Source of the DNA: Paractinoplanes pyxinae
GTDB lineage: Bacteria; Actinomycetota; Actinomycetes; Mycobacteriales; Micromonosporaceae
Direction: 5' to 3'
DNA length: 64,000 nt
Assembly: GCF_026626335.1 (NCBI RefSeq)
Contig: NZ_JAPNTZ010000001.1
Location: forward strand, 620,001 to 684,000
The position numbers and the translations under genes were made by a program. Under the pieces are notes generated by a model, which did not search any database, was not told the origin of the DNA, and was given only the letters and a program-made list of their open reading frames with translations. Below are positions 9,228 to 17,824 of the stretch, piece after piece (positions within the stretch are counted from its first letter, which is position 1; each line of letters opens with the position of its first letter).

Positions 9228-10757
9228 TCAGCAGGTGGGCTCGCCGGACTGGGCCGGCAGGCTGACCGCGTTCCAGGCGGCCTTGACCGCGTTGAACTGG
9301 GTGCAGTTGCCCGGGGTGAGGTTCTTGGCGGCCTGCAGCGTCCACACGCGGTACTTCGCGTACGAGGAGCTGGAGGTCTTCAGCAGCATCGCGTTGTACA
9401 TGATCTTGATGGCGTTCTGGATGCCGACGCCCGCCACCGTGGTGCCGTTGCAGGTCGAGCTGGCCGGCTGGCCGTTGCCGCCGCTGCCCTGGGCCAGCAG
9501 GTAGAACCAGTGGTTGCCGGGACCGGCGGCCGAGTGCACCTCGGAACCGGGGGTGCTGCTCGAGTAGCAGTTGGCGTCACCGGCGAGCGACGGGTTGTAC
9601 ATGTACCGGATCGGGCCGCTGCCGACCAGGTTCACTTCCTCGCCGACCTGGTAGTCGAACGGGTCGTTGGCGTTGGCGGCGTACGCCTCGGTGGCCGCGC
9701 CGATGGTGTCGGCCACGAACTCCTGGGTGCCGCCCTTCGAGATGCCGCCCGGGGTCTTGTCGTCGATGCCGTGGCCCAGCTCGTGGCCGACCACGTCGAG
9801 CGACGAGATCCACCGGCCCGCGGTGTTCTTGCCGATCTGGATCTGGGTGCCGTCGTAGTACGCGTTCTGCTGGTTCAGCCCGACCCGGATCGGCCACGCG
9901 CCGCCCGAGCCGTTCTGGCCGTTGCGGCCCAGCCACGCCGAGAGCATCGCCTTCTGCTTCTGCGCCACGTACAGCGCGTCCACGCAGCCCGTTTCTTTGC
10001 TGGTGCCGTTGCCGTTGCCCCACACGTTGTCGGGGCCGCTGAACGTCACCCGGGTCGAGGCGTCCTGGCAGCTCAGGTTCGTCGTCGACGGGTCCTTGAG
10101 CGAGTACGTCGAGCCCGACTGGGTGGTGCTGAGCGAGACCGTGCCGTTGATCCAGCCGGTGCCCGTGCCGGTGGCCTCGGTGACGTGCTCCTCGGTGCTG
10201 AGCACGGCGCCGGTCGCCGCGTCCACGTCGACGGTGAGGCGGCTGATGCCCGCGGCGCTGGTGCCGTTGACCGTGGTCTCGTACGCGAGCTTGGCCGCCT
10301 GGCCCTCGGTGGCGACCACGACGAGCCGGGTGCCCTCGACCCCGCTGACGGTCTTGAGCTGCGCCTTCGACGTCGCCACGGCCGCGCTCTGGGCGATGCC
10401 GGGCGCGGTCGACAGCTCGCCCAGCGGGCTGCTCTGCGCGACCGAGGTGTAGCGCGTCTGGCCCGCGTCGTCGGTGACCACCACGAAGTCGCCGCCCTTG
10501 ACCGGGAGGCCCTTGTAGGTGCGGTCGTACGACGCGTACGTCAGCCCGTGCGACTTGTAGACCTGGCGCCGCTGGAACGTGTCGTGCTTGCTCGCCCGCA
10601 GGGCGGCGGGGCGGGCGGCCACCACGGCGTCGGCCACCGCGACCGCGTCGGCGGACGGCGTCGGCGGCTTGGCGGCGGCCGGACCGGTCACGGCGACCAG
10701 CGCCGACGCCGCGGCGGTGCCCGCCGCCAGCGTGATGACCAGGGGAATTCGAGCCAT
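9228..10757 (-). CDS. Secreted M4 (thermolysin-family) metallopeptidase
   Basis: 509 residues. The start at 10757 is set by a GGGGAAGGAGT ribosome site and an immediate signal peptide (MARIPLVITL ... AAA). The frame is open 84 bases further upstream but no signal peptide would result. A propeptide of the FTP/PepSY type covers about 30-205 with the usual TYASYDRTYKGLPVKGGDF-like region. The catalytic domain carries HELGH at 325-329 and the ExxxD motif beginning at E346. No extra C-terminal modules are present, unlike the protease at 590. Both share the KGL-V-GGDFVV propeptide signature, so they are paralogues with different tails. Likely a bulk extracellular protease. Confidence 0.93.
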   Translation of the reverse strand: MARIPLVITLAAGTAAASALVAVTGPAAAKPPTPSADAVAVADAVVAARPAALRASKHDTFQRRQVYKSHGLTYASYDRTYKGLPVKGGDFVVVTDDAGQTRYTSVAQSSPLGELSTAPGIAQSAAVATSKAQLKTVSGVEGTRLVVVATEGQAAKLAYETTVNGTSAAGISRLTVDVDAATGAVLSTEEHVTEATGTGTGWINGTVSLSTTQSGSTYSLKDPSTTNLSCQDASTRVTFSGPDNVWGNGNGTSKETGCVDALYVAQKQKAMLSAWLGRNGQNGSGGAWPIRVGLNQQNAYYDGTQIQIGKNTAGRWISSLDVVGHELGHGIDDKTPGGISKGGTQEFVADTIGAATEAYAANANDPFDYQVGEEVNLVGSGPIRYMYNPSLAGDANCYSSSTPGSEVHSAAGPGNHWFYLLAQGSGGNGQPASSTCNGTTVAGVGIQNAIKIMYNAMLLKTSSSSYAKYRVWTLQAAKNLTPGNCTQFNAVKAAWNAVSLPAQSGEPTC

Positions 10758-10891
10758 CTTGCGTACTCCTTCCCCGCCCGCGGGGGTGGCGGGCGGGCTC
10801 GGCTCCCGGCCCGGCGGATGGCCGGTCCGGGTGAGACACAAGTGACGCTATATATGGGGGTCTATCTCCGTAATGGGGAAAACCCTCGACC

Positions 10892-13741
10892 TCAGGCCAG
10901 AATCTCGACGTACCCCTCGGTGCCGTGCACCCGCACCCGCTGCCCGTCCTCGATCAGCCGGGTCGCCCGCTCGACGCCCACCACTGCCGGCAGCCCGTAC
11001 TCGCGGGCGATCACGGCGCCGTGCGTCATCAGCCCGCCCACCTCGGTCACCAGGCCCGCGATGGTGACGAAGGCCGGCGTCCAGCTGGGGTCGGTGTAGG
11101 CGGTGACCAGGATGTCGCCCGGCTCGAGCTCGGCGTCGGCCATGTCCCGGACGACGCGCGCCCGCCCCTCCACGGTTCCGGCCGAGACGGGCAGCCCCTC
11201 CAGCGCGCCGGGTGGCACCGCTTCCCGCCCGTACGTGCTGGTGATGACCTCGCCGTCCGAGGTGAACACGCGGGGCGGGGTCAGATTCAGGTACGACTCG
11301 TACGCCGCCCGGCGCTCAGCGATCAGCGGCCTCCGGCTCCCGGCGTCGGCCAGTTCGTCGTACCGGAGAAAGAAGATGTCCTCGCGGTCGTCGAGCTCGC
11401 CTGCCGCGACCAGACGGCCGGCCTCGGCCAGCAGGGCCTGCTTGTAGACGAGATAGCGGCTGATCATGTGGTACTTCGGGTACTCGCGATAGCCGCTGAA
11501 CATGCGGACGCGGTCGATCATCCGCTTGGTCTCCTCGGCCCGCTTGCCGTCCAGGCGCCCCAGCAGCTCGCGCTCTTTCTCGAGGGCCTGCTGCCGCCCC
11601 TGCTCGAAGAGCCGCTGGTGAGCGCCCGCCTCGAAGTTGCGCACATTGCCGAGAATCAGCGGCACGAGGGCGGTCGGCCGCTCGCTCCACCGAGGCCGCG
11701 TGATGTCGATCTCGCCGGCGCAGCGCATCCCGTACCTGTCGAGGAAAAGCCGAAAGGCCTCCCGCGGCCCCGCCGGCAGCTGGTCGACGAAGTTCTCGTC
11801 CTCAACCGTTTCCAGAAAGGCCACAACTTCCGGGTACGGCCTGATGGCGTCAGCCACGTCCAGCAGCGCGAGGCCCATCTCCGAGGTGATGTTGTGCGGC
11901 ACGGACTGGGTGAGCGTGTCCGCCGCGTTCTTCTCGCCGAGCCAGTCCAGCATGTGCTCGTTGAGCCACCAGGCCGCATCCATGCCCGCGTTGATGACTT
12001 GCAGGCTGTGCGACCGGAACTGCACCGCCTTGAGGTCGAGCAGATCGGCCCGGATGAAGTCGAGCAGAGCCGCCCCCGACAACCCGGCGATGCCCCGTTT
12101 AGTGGCGGCCAGCGCCCGCTCGGCTCCCTCGATCAGCTCGGTGACCACGGCCGGATCAGTCTCGATCGGCTCGGCCCCGCCACCCGGCGGCACCCAGGCG
12201 GCCCCTTCGTCCGCCCGAACCGGCAGGAACCCGTCCCGCTCGACGACCGCCCGCAGAGCCCCACCGATGAGCGGATCCGACTTCCCGAGGGCGCCGATCA
12301 GATTCCCCCGGCTGGACGGCCGAGCCAAAATCTCGGTGACGTCCACAAACAGCCGCCCCCCAGCCTCAGCCATAGGCCGCGGCGTGGTCATCTGCCAGAA
12401 CGACAGCCCGAGCGGCTTCATGGCGTCGGTCATCATCTGCTGATGCCCGACCGAGACGTACACGTGGTTCTCGCCGTCCCCCGTCTCCGGCACAGGAAAG
12501 AGAGTCGTAATCGGCCGGCTCTGCACAATCCACAACCCGCCGTCGCCCCAGCACCATTCAATGTCCTGCGGCCGCCCGAAGTAGGCCTCGATCCGCCGCC
12601 CCAGCCGCACAAGCGCCAGAACTTCCTCATCGCTCAGGGCAGCCTGGTCCTGGAGCTCCGGCTCGATCTCTCGTTGCTCAGTTTCGCCTGCGGGGCGCGG
12701 AACGATCGCCAGCCGTTTAGTGGCGATTCTCCGTTCGATGATGGCGTCGTCGCGCACTTGGTAGACGTCCGGATCGACCAGTCCTGATACCAGCGCCTCG
12801 CCGAGCCCGTAACTGGCGTCGACATTCGCGACCGTCCGGTTCGAAGTGACCGGGTCGGCCGTGAACAGCACACCCGACGCTCGCGGAGTGACCATCCGCT
12901 GCACGATGACGGCCATATGCACACGCCGGTGGTCGATGCCGTTGTGCAGCCGGTAGCTGATCGCCCGATCAGTGAACAGCGACGCCCAGCACCGCCGGAC
13001 GTGCTCGATCACCGATTCCCGGCCCACCACGTTGAGGTACGAGTCGTGCTGCCCAGCGAACGACGCAGTCGGCAGATCCTCAGCGTTCGCACTGGACCGC
13101 ACAGCCCAAGAAACTTGCTCACCGCGATCACTCAGGACGTGCCCGACCGCAGCATCTCGTTCGCTTCGCTCAACCGCGGCGTCGTTCATTGGCGTTCGTT
13201 GCACGTTTTGCTCGCCGGTGGCGTCGTTGGTCGGCGTATGTTGCGCGTTTTGCTCGTCGCTGACGTCGCTGACGTCGCTGACGTCGCTGACGTCGCTGAC
13301 GTCGCTGGCGTCGCTGGTTGGCCGGTGTTGGGCGCTTCGCTCAACCGTGACGTCGCTGGTTGGCGTTTGTTGCCCGCTTCGCTCAACCGTGACGTCGCTG
13401 GTTGGCGTTTGTTGCGCGTTTCGCTCGTTCAGGGCGCTTGTTATGGCTGTGGTCAGATCGTCGGGGACTGGCGCGGTGTTGATCGCATGGCGGATCTCTG
13501 CGCCGAGCGTTCGGATTGCTTCGGTGTCGGTTGCTCCGAGTAGGGACAGGCGGTTCAGCAGGGAGGCGATCACCGGCGTGGTTGCGAGGACTCGCTGGAA
13601 GGCCTCGGCCGTCACGCAGAAGCCGGGCGGCACCCGGACGCCGTCGATCCTTGTCAGCTCGCCGAGGTTGACGCCTTTGCCGCCGGCGAGGGCGATCTCC
13701 GACGGGTCGATCTCGGTCAGGTCCAGGACGTAGCGGGTCAC
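10892..13741 (-). CDS. rph: Rifamycin-inactivating phosphotransferase with an in-frame repeat insertion
   Basis: 949 residues from a GTG at 13741 preceded by GAGGAGGA. The N-terminal ATP-binding domain begins VTRYVLDLTEIDP and has GGKGVNLGEL and RSSANAEDLPTASFAGQHDS. A central rifamycin-binding region follows, and the C-terminal swivelling domain carries GGLMTHGA with the phosphoryl-carrier H907. The domain order and opening match RPH, which uses ATP, water and rifamycin to phosphorylate the drug on the ansa-bridge C21 hydroxyl. Known RPHs are about 865 residues; here residues about 106-190 are a tandem-repeat insertion that accounts for the extra length. An RAE-like palindrome sits about 50-65 bases upstream. 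A PEP synthase is the main alternative but is much less likely given the RAE-like site. Confidence 0.9.
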   Translation of the reverse strand: MTRYVLDLTEIDPSEIALAGGKGVNLGELTRIDGVRVPPGFCVTAEAFQRVLATTPVIASLLNRLSLLGATDTEAIRTLGAEIRHAINTAPVPDDLTTAITSALNERNAQQTPTSDVTVERSGQQTPTSDVTVERSAQHRPTSDASDVSDVSDVSDVSDVSDEQNAQHTPTNDATGEQNVQRTPMNDAAVERSERDAAVGHVLSDRGEQVSWAVRSSANAEDLPTASFAGQHDSYLNVVGRESVIEHVRRCWASLFTDRAISYRLHNGIDHRRVHMAVIVQRMVTPRASGVLFTADPVTSNRTVANVDASYGLGEALVSGLVDPDVYQVRDDAIIERRIATKRLAIVPRPAGETEQREIEPELQDQAALSDEEVLALVRLGRRIEAYFGRPQDIEWCWGDGGLWIVQSRPITTLFPVPETGDGENHVYVSVGHQQMMTDAMKPLGLSFWQMTTPRPMAEAGGRLFVDVTEILARPSSRGNLIGALGKSDPLIGGALRAVVERDGFLPVRADEGAAWVPPGGGAEPIETDPAVVTELIEGAERALAATKRGIAGLSGAALLDFIRADLLDLKAVQFRSHSLQVINAGMDAAWWLNEHMLDWLGEKNAADTLTQSVPHNITSEMGLALLDVADAIRPYPEVVAFLETVEDENFVDQLPAGPREAFRLFLDRYGMRCAGEIDITRPRWSERPTALVPLILGNVRNFEAGAHQRLFEQGRQQALEKERELLGRLDGKRAEETKRMIDRVRMFSGYREYPKYHMISRYLVYKQALLAEAGRLVAAGELDDREDIFFLRYDELADAGSRRPLIAERRAAYESYLNLTPPRVFTSDGEVITSTYGREAVPPGALEGLPVSAGTVEGRARVVRDMADAELEPGDILVTAYTDPSWTPAFVTIAGLVTEVGGLMTHGAVIAREYGLPAVVGVERATRLIEDGQRVRVHGTEGYVEILA
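13172..13426 (-). repeat. Degenerate 42-bp tandem repeats with a 9-bp sub-repeat inside rph
   Basis: The stretch encodes five copies of a 14-residue unit of the form E-R/Q-S/N-x-Q-x-T-P-T-S/N-D-x-x-x (residues 106-147 and 163-190), interrupted by a (VSD)5 run from a TGACGTCGC-type 9-mer tandem (148-162). The frame stays open because both periods are multiples of three. Subtracting these 85 residues gives about 864, the usual size for the family. Confidence 0.9.
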
Positions 13742-13786
13742 GGTTCTTGATCCTCCTCGGTTCGGCTGGCCGATTGTGCGCCAAAC

Positions 13787-13808
13787 CGGGGGTCTTGCCG
13801 CAAGACGG
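13787..13808 (-). promoter_or_regulatory. Rifamycin-associated element (RAE)-like palindrome
   Basis: On the rph strand the core is TCTTGCGGCAAGA (palindrome 13792-13806, arms GTCTTG/CAAGAC on the plus strand), followed by a run of C. The centre CTTGCGGCAAG agrees with the recalled core of the RAE, the 19-bp inverted repeat that precedes rifamycin-inactivation genes in actinomycetes and mediates induction by rifamycin. It ends about 50 bases before the GTG. Confidence 0.75.
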
Positions 13809-13917
13809 GCACTCCGGTATACGTTGAAGTGGGAGCTGGTGCGGATGTGCACCGAGCTCCCTTTCGCGTTCAGAGAGCCCGTGCGCGGCTGCCGAAGGGG
13901 GACCGGCGCAAATGGGA

Positions 13918-13946
13918 GCGCCGGGCTCCTGTCGAGAGCCCGGCGC
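13918..13946 (-). terminator. Strong hairpin after the GH5 gene
   Basis: A perfect 11-bp stem (GCGCCGGGCTC / GAGCCCGGCGC) with a 7-base loop lies 24 bases beyond the stop of the GH5 gene at 13970. It also separates that gene from rph on the same strand. Confidence 0.8.
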
Positions 13947-13969
13947 ACGGTGTGAGGATGTGTCTGGAG

Positions 13970-15343
13970 TCAGACGGCGGCGCAGGTGACGGCTGGGGCG
14001 GTGTTTGTTCCGGCGTACGAGGCGGTGAAGCCCCACGTAGTGGTAGCGCCGGCCGCGAGGCTGCCGTTGTACGACATGTTGCGGGCGGTGACCGCGCTGC
14101 CGGAGGTGGTCACCGTGGCGTTCCAGCTGTTCGTGAACTGCTGGCCGCTGGGCCACGTCCAGGTGACGGTCCAGCCTCGGATGGCGGCCGAGCCGGCCTT
14201 GACGGTCACCGCGCCCTGGAAGCCGGTGCCCCATGAGCCCGTCACCGCGTACGTCGCAATGCAGGCACCCGATGCGGGAGGCGTGGTCGGCGGTGTCGTG
14301 GGAGGCGTGGTCGGAGGAGTCGTCGGTGGCGTGGTCGGCGGGGTTGTGCCGCCGTAGATGGTGGCCTCGCGGGCGGTGGCCTTGATGCCGTTGGCGCCGT
14401 TGAAGATGCGGGTGCCCCACGACGTGAGCTGGGCCGGGTTGAAGCCGGTGACCATGTCGAGGTATTCCACGCCGCCGCCGTTGCCGCTCCACGACCAGCC
14501 GATGTAGCCGATCCCGCGGGCCTGCGCGGTGGCCAGGATCGTGTCCTCGTCGGGGTTGCCGTCGGAGTGGTTGTGGCCGAACTCGCCGATCACCAGGGGC
14601 AGGCCGGCCGTCTGGAACCGTCCGACGTAGTCGGTGATTTCCGCGGCGGTGTCGAATACGCCGTACATGTGAATGCTGAAGATGGTGTTGCGCTGCGGGT
14701 CAGCGGCGAACACCGAGGCCGCGTTGTCACGCATGATGAACTGCCAGTCCTGGCCCCAGTTGGGCGCGTCGACCATCAGCGCATGCGCGAAGCCGGCCGC
14801 GCGCAGTCGAGTGATGGCGTTTTTGGTGTCGGCGACCCAGCCGCTGGCGTTCGTGTTGCCGTACGGCTCGTTCCCGATGTTCAGGACGACGTAGTTCTCC
14901 TGCCCGTCCAGCGCGCTCTTGATCCCGATCCAGTAGTCGACGGCCTTGGCCAGCGTGGTGGCCGCCGCGTCCTCGCCGTACCCGGTCGTGTCATGAGCTT
15001 CCAGTACGCAGATCAGGCGCAGCCGCTTGCATTCGGCGATCACGCGGCTGACGTCGGCGGCGTCGTTGCGCGTCCACCGGTCGCCGGTGCTCAGCACGAC
15101 GCGTACGGTGTTGGCGCCCAGGGCCTTGATGTCGGCCAGCGACGAGAACCGGTCCGCGTACCAGGTGTGCGCATGGTTCACACCCCGCATGACGAACGGA
15201 TTGCCGTTGCCTTCCAGGATCTGCGTGCCGCTGACCTTGATGCCGGTCGCGGCGGCCGCGGGCTGGGCGGTGGCCGCCAGCCCGAGCCCGGCCGCGACGG
15301 CCATGGCGGCCAGGCCGCTCAGCCATCTTCTGCGCTTACTCAC
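13970..15343 (-). CDS. Secreted GH5 endoglycanase (mannanase-like) with CBM2
   Basis: 457 residues. A signal peptide (1-32) with a KRRRW n-region precedes a GH5 catalytic domain (about 34-330), a TTPP-repeat linker (about 332-357) and a family-2 carbohydrate-binding module (about 359-457) bounded by a Cys pair. The acid/base is E159 in GNEP and the nucleophile E254 in IGEFGH. The VMRGVNHAH and ADIKALGANTVRVVLS motifs fit GH5 subfamily 8 beta-1,4-mannanases rather than cellulases (family recall, not tested). CBM2 would hold the enzyme on cellulose. A perfect CebR-type box 28 bases upstream indicates repression relieved by cello-oligosaccharides. Confidence 0.9.
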   Translation of the reverse strand: MSKRRRWLSGLAAMAVAAGLGLAATAQPAAAATGIKVSGTQILEGNGNPFVMRGVNHAHTWYADRFSSLADIKALGANTVRVVLSTGDRWTRNDAADVSRVIAECKRLRLICVLEAHDTTGYGEDAAATTLAKAVDYWIGIKSALDGQENYVVLNIGNEPYGNTNASGWVADTKNAITRLRAAGFAHALMVDAPNWGQDWQFIMRDNAASVFAADPQRNTIFSIHMYGVFDTAAEITDYVGRFQTAGLPLVIGEFGHNHSDGNPDEDTILATAQARGIGYIGWSWSGNGGGVEYLDMVTGFNPAQLTSWGTRIFNGANGIKATAREATIYGGTTPPTTPPTTPPTTPPTTPPTTPPASGACIATYAVTGSWGTGFQGAVTVKAGSAAIRGWTVTWTWPSGQQFTNSWNATVTTSGSAVTARNMSYNGSLAAGATTTWGFTASYAGTNTAPAVTCAAV

Positions 15344-15370
15344 GATTCACCTCGTGGTCCAGGGGGATTT

Positions 15371-15384
15371 TGGGAGCGCTCCCA
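15371..15384 (-). promoter_or_regulatory. CebR-type operator
   Basis: TGGGAGCGCTCCCA is a perfect 14-bp palindrome identical to the recalled consensus of CebR, the LacI-family cellulose-utilisation repressor of Streptomyces. It lies 28 bases upstream of the GH5 start. Confidence 0.85.
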
Positions 15385-15435
15385 GACTGCGTGAACCGTG
15401 ACAGCGTTGTCAACCATTGCGAAACATCGATGTAA

Positions 15436-16101
15436 TCAGGCTGGCCCGGCGATGCGGTAACCGACGCCGGGCAGGGTGACGATGGCCGGCGGCTCGCCGA
15501 GCTTGCGGCGCAGGCGTCCGACCGTCACGGTGACGGTATTGGTGAACGGATCGGCGTTCTCGTCCCAGACCTGCTCCAGCAGGGCCTCGCTGCTCAGATA
15601 ACCGGGCGCAGCCTGCATCAGCGCTTCGAGCAGCGCGAACTCTTTGACCGAGAGGTTCAGCGGCACGCCCCGCCGGGTGACGGTTCGCCGGATCGGGTCG
15701 AGCTCGAGGTCGCCCGCGGTGAGCGTGCGCGCCGTTGCGGCAGGCCGGCGCCGGGCCAGCGACCGCACACGCAACACCAGCTCAGGAAAGTGGAACGGCT
15801 TGGCCAGATAGTCGTCGGCGCCGAGCGTCAACCCGCGCACCCGATCATCGGCCGACCCCGCGGCGGTCAGCATGAGCACCATCGCCCGCTCGCTCCGCCC
15901 GGTGATCATCTCGCACAGCGTGTCCCCGCTCAGACCGGGCAGGTCCCGATCCAAGACAACTACGTCGTACGCGTTGACGTCCACCTTCGCCGCGGCGCTC
16001 AGCCCGTCGAGCGCCACGTCAACCGCCATCCCCTGATCCCGCAGCCCTTCCGCGACCACCTCGGCCAGCGCAACGGCGTCCTCCACCACGAGCACCCTCA
16101 C
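15436..16101 (-). CDS. OmpR/PhoB-family response regulator
   Basis: 221 residues. The receiver domain (1-115) has the acidic pair E7-D8, phospho-acceptor D51 in VVLDRDLPG, Thr at about 79 and the Lys of KPF near 101. The C-terminal winged helix (about 125-218) ends in the typical GVGYRIA strand. Its ATG overlaps the kinase stop as ATGA, so the two are translationally coupled. The output genes are unknown; the neighbours give no clear target. Confidence 0.92.
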   Translation of the reverse strand: MRVLVVEDAVALAEVVAEGLRDQGMAVDVALDGLSAAAKVDVNAYDVVVLDRDLPGLSGDTLCEMITGRSERAMVLMLTAAGSADDRVRGLTLGADDYLAKPFHFPELVLRVRSLARRRPAATARTLTAGDLELDPIRRTVTRRGVPLNLSVKEFALLEALMQAAPGYLSSEALLEQVWDENADPFTNTVTVTVGRLRRKLGEPPAIVTLPGVGYRIAGPA

Positions 16102-17189
16102 GACCGTTCCACCTCGGCCTCCACCCCTCGCGGCGACCCGGCCTGCCGGCTCTCTTGCCCCGCTCCAGGGCAGATGGGCAGGCGGATCTCGACTCGGAGG
16201 CCGCCGGTAGGTCGGGCCTGCAGGGTGAGCGATCCGCCGTGGGCCGAGGCCACCGCGGAGGCGATCGCCAGGCCCAGGCCGGTGCCCGGGCCCGATCGGG
16301 TGCGGGATACGCCGAGCCGGCGGAACGGGCGGCCGAGCGTCGCCACCTCGCCCGGGTCAAGAGCCGGGCCGTCGTTCTCGACCACTACCAGGCCGGGGGA
16401 GAGCGTCACCATCATCCAGCCGCCCGGCTCGTTGTGGCGGGTGGCATTGTCGACCACGTTGGAGACCATGCGGGCCAGCAGGACCGGGTTCCCCACGGTG
16501 AGGAAGTCATCGCCTGCAAGCGGTGTCCCGGCCGGGATCAGCGATCGGACCGGCAGCGGCGTGCGGCCGTCGAGGGCGCCGTGCTGGGCGCGGGCCAGCA
16601 CCAGCAGGCCTTCGAGCAGCCGTTCGAGCTGGTCGAGTTCGGCCCGTACCCGGTCACCCAGCCGCACCACCTCGGGCGGCGGCGCCGGTTTGGCCGCGGC
16701 CACGTCGACTGCCGCCCGCATCGTCGCCAACGGCGTACGCAGCTCGTGTGAGGCGTCGGCCACGAACCGGCGCTGGGCCGCGAACGACTCCTCGAGCCGG
16801 CCGAGCAGGTCGTCGATGGTGTCGGCCAGGTCCTTGACCTCGTCGGCGGGCCCCGCGATGGCCAGCCGCGAGTGCAGGTTGTCGGCGCTGATCCGCCGGG
16901 TAGCCGCCGTGATGGTGCGCAACGGTCGCAGCACTCGGCCCGCCACCGCCCGTCCGAGCAGCAACGACATCAGGAACATGAACGCCAGGGCGACCACCAC
17001 GCCAACCAGGAGCTGCCGGTTGTGGGCCGCGGCCGCCGCGTCGATCTGCTCCATCGCCGCCGGGTCGAGCGGCTCCCCGGCGGGCCGCGACGCCCGTACG
17101 CCGAAAGCCGCGACGATCAGCAGAAGCCCAATCCCCGAAACGAGGAACAGCACGCCGTACAGAAGGGTGAAACGCAACCGGACGCCCAT
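16098..17189 (-). CDS. Sensor histidine kinase
   Basis: 363 residues from the ATG at 17189; a GTG at 17210 is the alternative. TM1 spans about 5-28, a short extracytoplasmic loop follows, TM2 is at about 57-77, and then HAMP. The HisKA box is DASHELRTPLATMR, with the phospho-accepting His. The ATP-binding region has NVVDNATRH, then GTGLGLAIA. The very small sensor loop suggests membrane or intramembrane sensing. It is partnered with the downstream regulator. Its 5' side is the start of the 66-bp repeat array. Confidence 0.9.
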   Translation of the reverse strand: MGVRLRFTLLYGVLFLVSGIGLLLIVAAFGVRASRPAGEPLDPAAMEQIDAAAAAHNRQLLVGVVVALAFMFLMSLLLGRAVAGRVLRPLRTITAATRRISADNLHSRLAIAGPADEVKDLADTIDDLLGRLEESFAAQRRFVADASHELRTPLATMRAAVDVAAAKPAPPPEVVRLGDRVRAELDQLERLLEGLLVLARAQHGALDGRTPLPVRSLIPAGTPLAGDDFLTVGNPVLLARMVSNVVDNATRHNEPGGWMMVTLSPGLVVVENDGPALDPGEVATLGRPFRRLGVSRTRSGPGTGLGLAIASAVASAHGGSLTLQARPTGGLRVEIRLPICPGAGQESRQAGSPRGVEAEVERS

Positions 17190-17198
17190 CCGCCCAGC

Positions 17199-17790
17199 AT
17201 GCCCGCCCACACGTGACAGCGGCGTGACAGCATCCAGCTCTTGCCCGAGCCGAGCCCGCCCGCCCCGACTTTCGTCTGTCGCGGCCGGCTGTCGGCGAAG
17301 CAGGATGCGCGCTTGTCCGCGACCGGGCCGTGACAGCGCCCGTCATAGCTGGCGGCGCGCCCCATTCGTGACAGGGCCGAGACAGCGTAGGTCGCGGCGG
17401 GCCGTTGGCCGTGCCGGACGTGGCCGCCCGCACGTGACAAGGTCGGGGCAGCGTCCGTCGCGGCCGGCTGTCGGGGGAGTGGAGCATGCCCGCCAGCACC
17501 TGACATGGACGTGACTGCTTCCGTCAGGTCCTCTGCCGGTGGACCAGAGCGTGCCCGCCCGCTAGTGACACGAGCGGGACAGCGTCCGTACTGGCCGGCT
17601 GTCGGGGAAGCGGAGCATGCCCGCCAGCACATGACATGAACGTGACTGCTTCCGTCGGGTCGGCTGTCGGTGGACCGAAGCGTGCCCGCCCACACGCGAT
17701 ACGGGCGGGACAGCGTCCATCCTGGCCGGCTGTTAGCGGAGACGAGCGTGCCCGCCCACATGTGACAGGGGTGTGACAGCGGTTGTCGCG
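17199..17790. repeat. Tandem array of degenerate ~66-bp repeats filling the intergenic region
   Basis: This 635-base gap holds no credible gene. A block resembling GCCCGCCNNCACNTGACA recurs at about 17422, 17488, 17553, 17619, 17684 and 17750, a period of 65-66 bases. Looser copies lie near 17199, 17290 and 17357. Each unit also holds GGGACAGCGTCC and CTGGCCGGCTGTCGG elements. Because 66 is 22 codons, a long repeat-encoded frame stays open on the minus strand, but it has no start or coding bias I trust. The array separates the divergent kinase and ABC transporter promoters and runs up to about 35 bases before the transporter start. Confidence 0.85.
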
Positions 17791-17824
17791 GCCGGGTTAG
17801 GTGCGGCTGCGTAGAACTCGCGGC

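Noticed and set aside
9174..11099. 641-codon plus-strand frame opposite the second M4 protease
   Set aside because: Antisense shadow typical of GC-rich coding DNA; the minus strand has signal peptide, HELGH and a strong ribosome site.
10892..13741. Phosphoenolpyruvate synthase
   Set aside because: Domain motifs are shared, but the N-terminal opening, length after removal of repeats and the RAE-like site favour rifamycin phosphotransferase.
17199..17790. CRISPR array
   Set aside because: Repeat units are contiguous and diverged, there are no unique spacers of constant length, and no cas gene is near.
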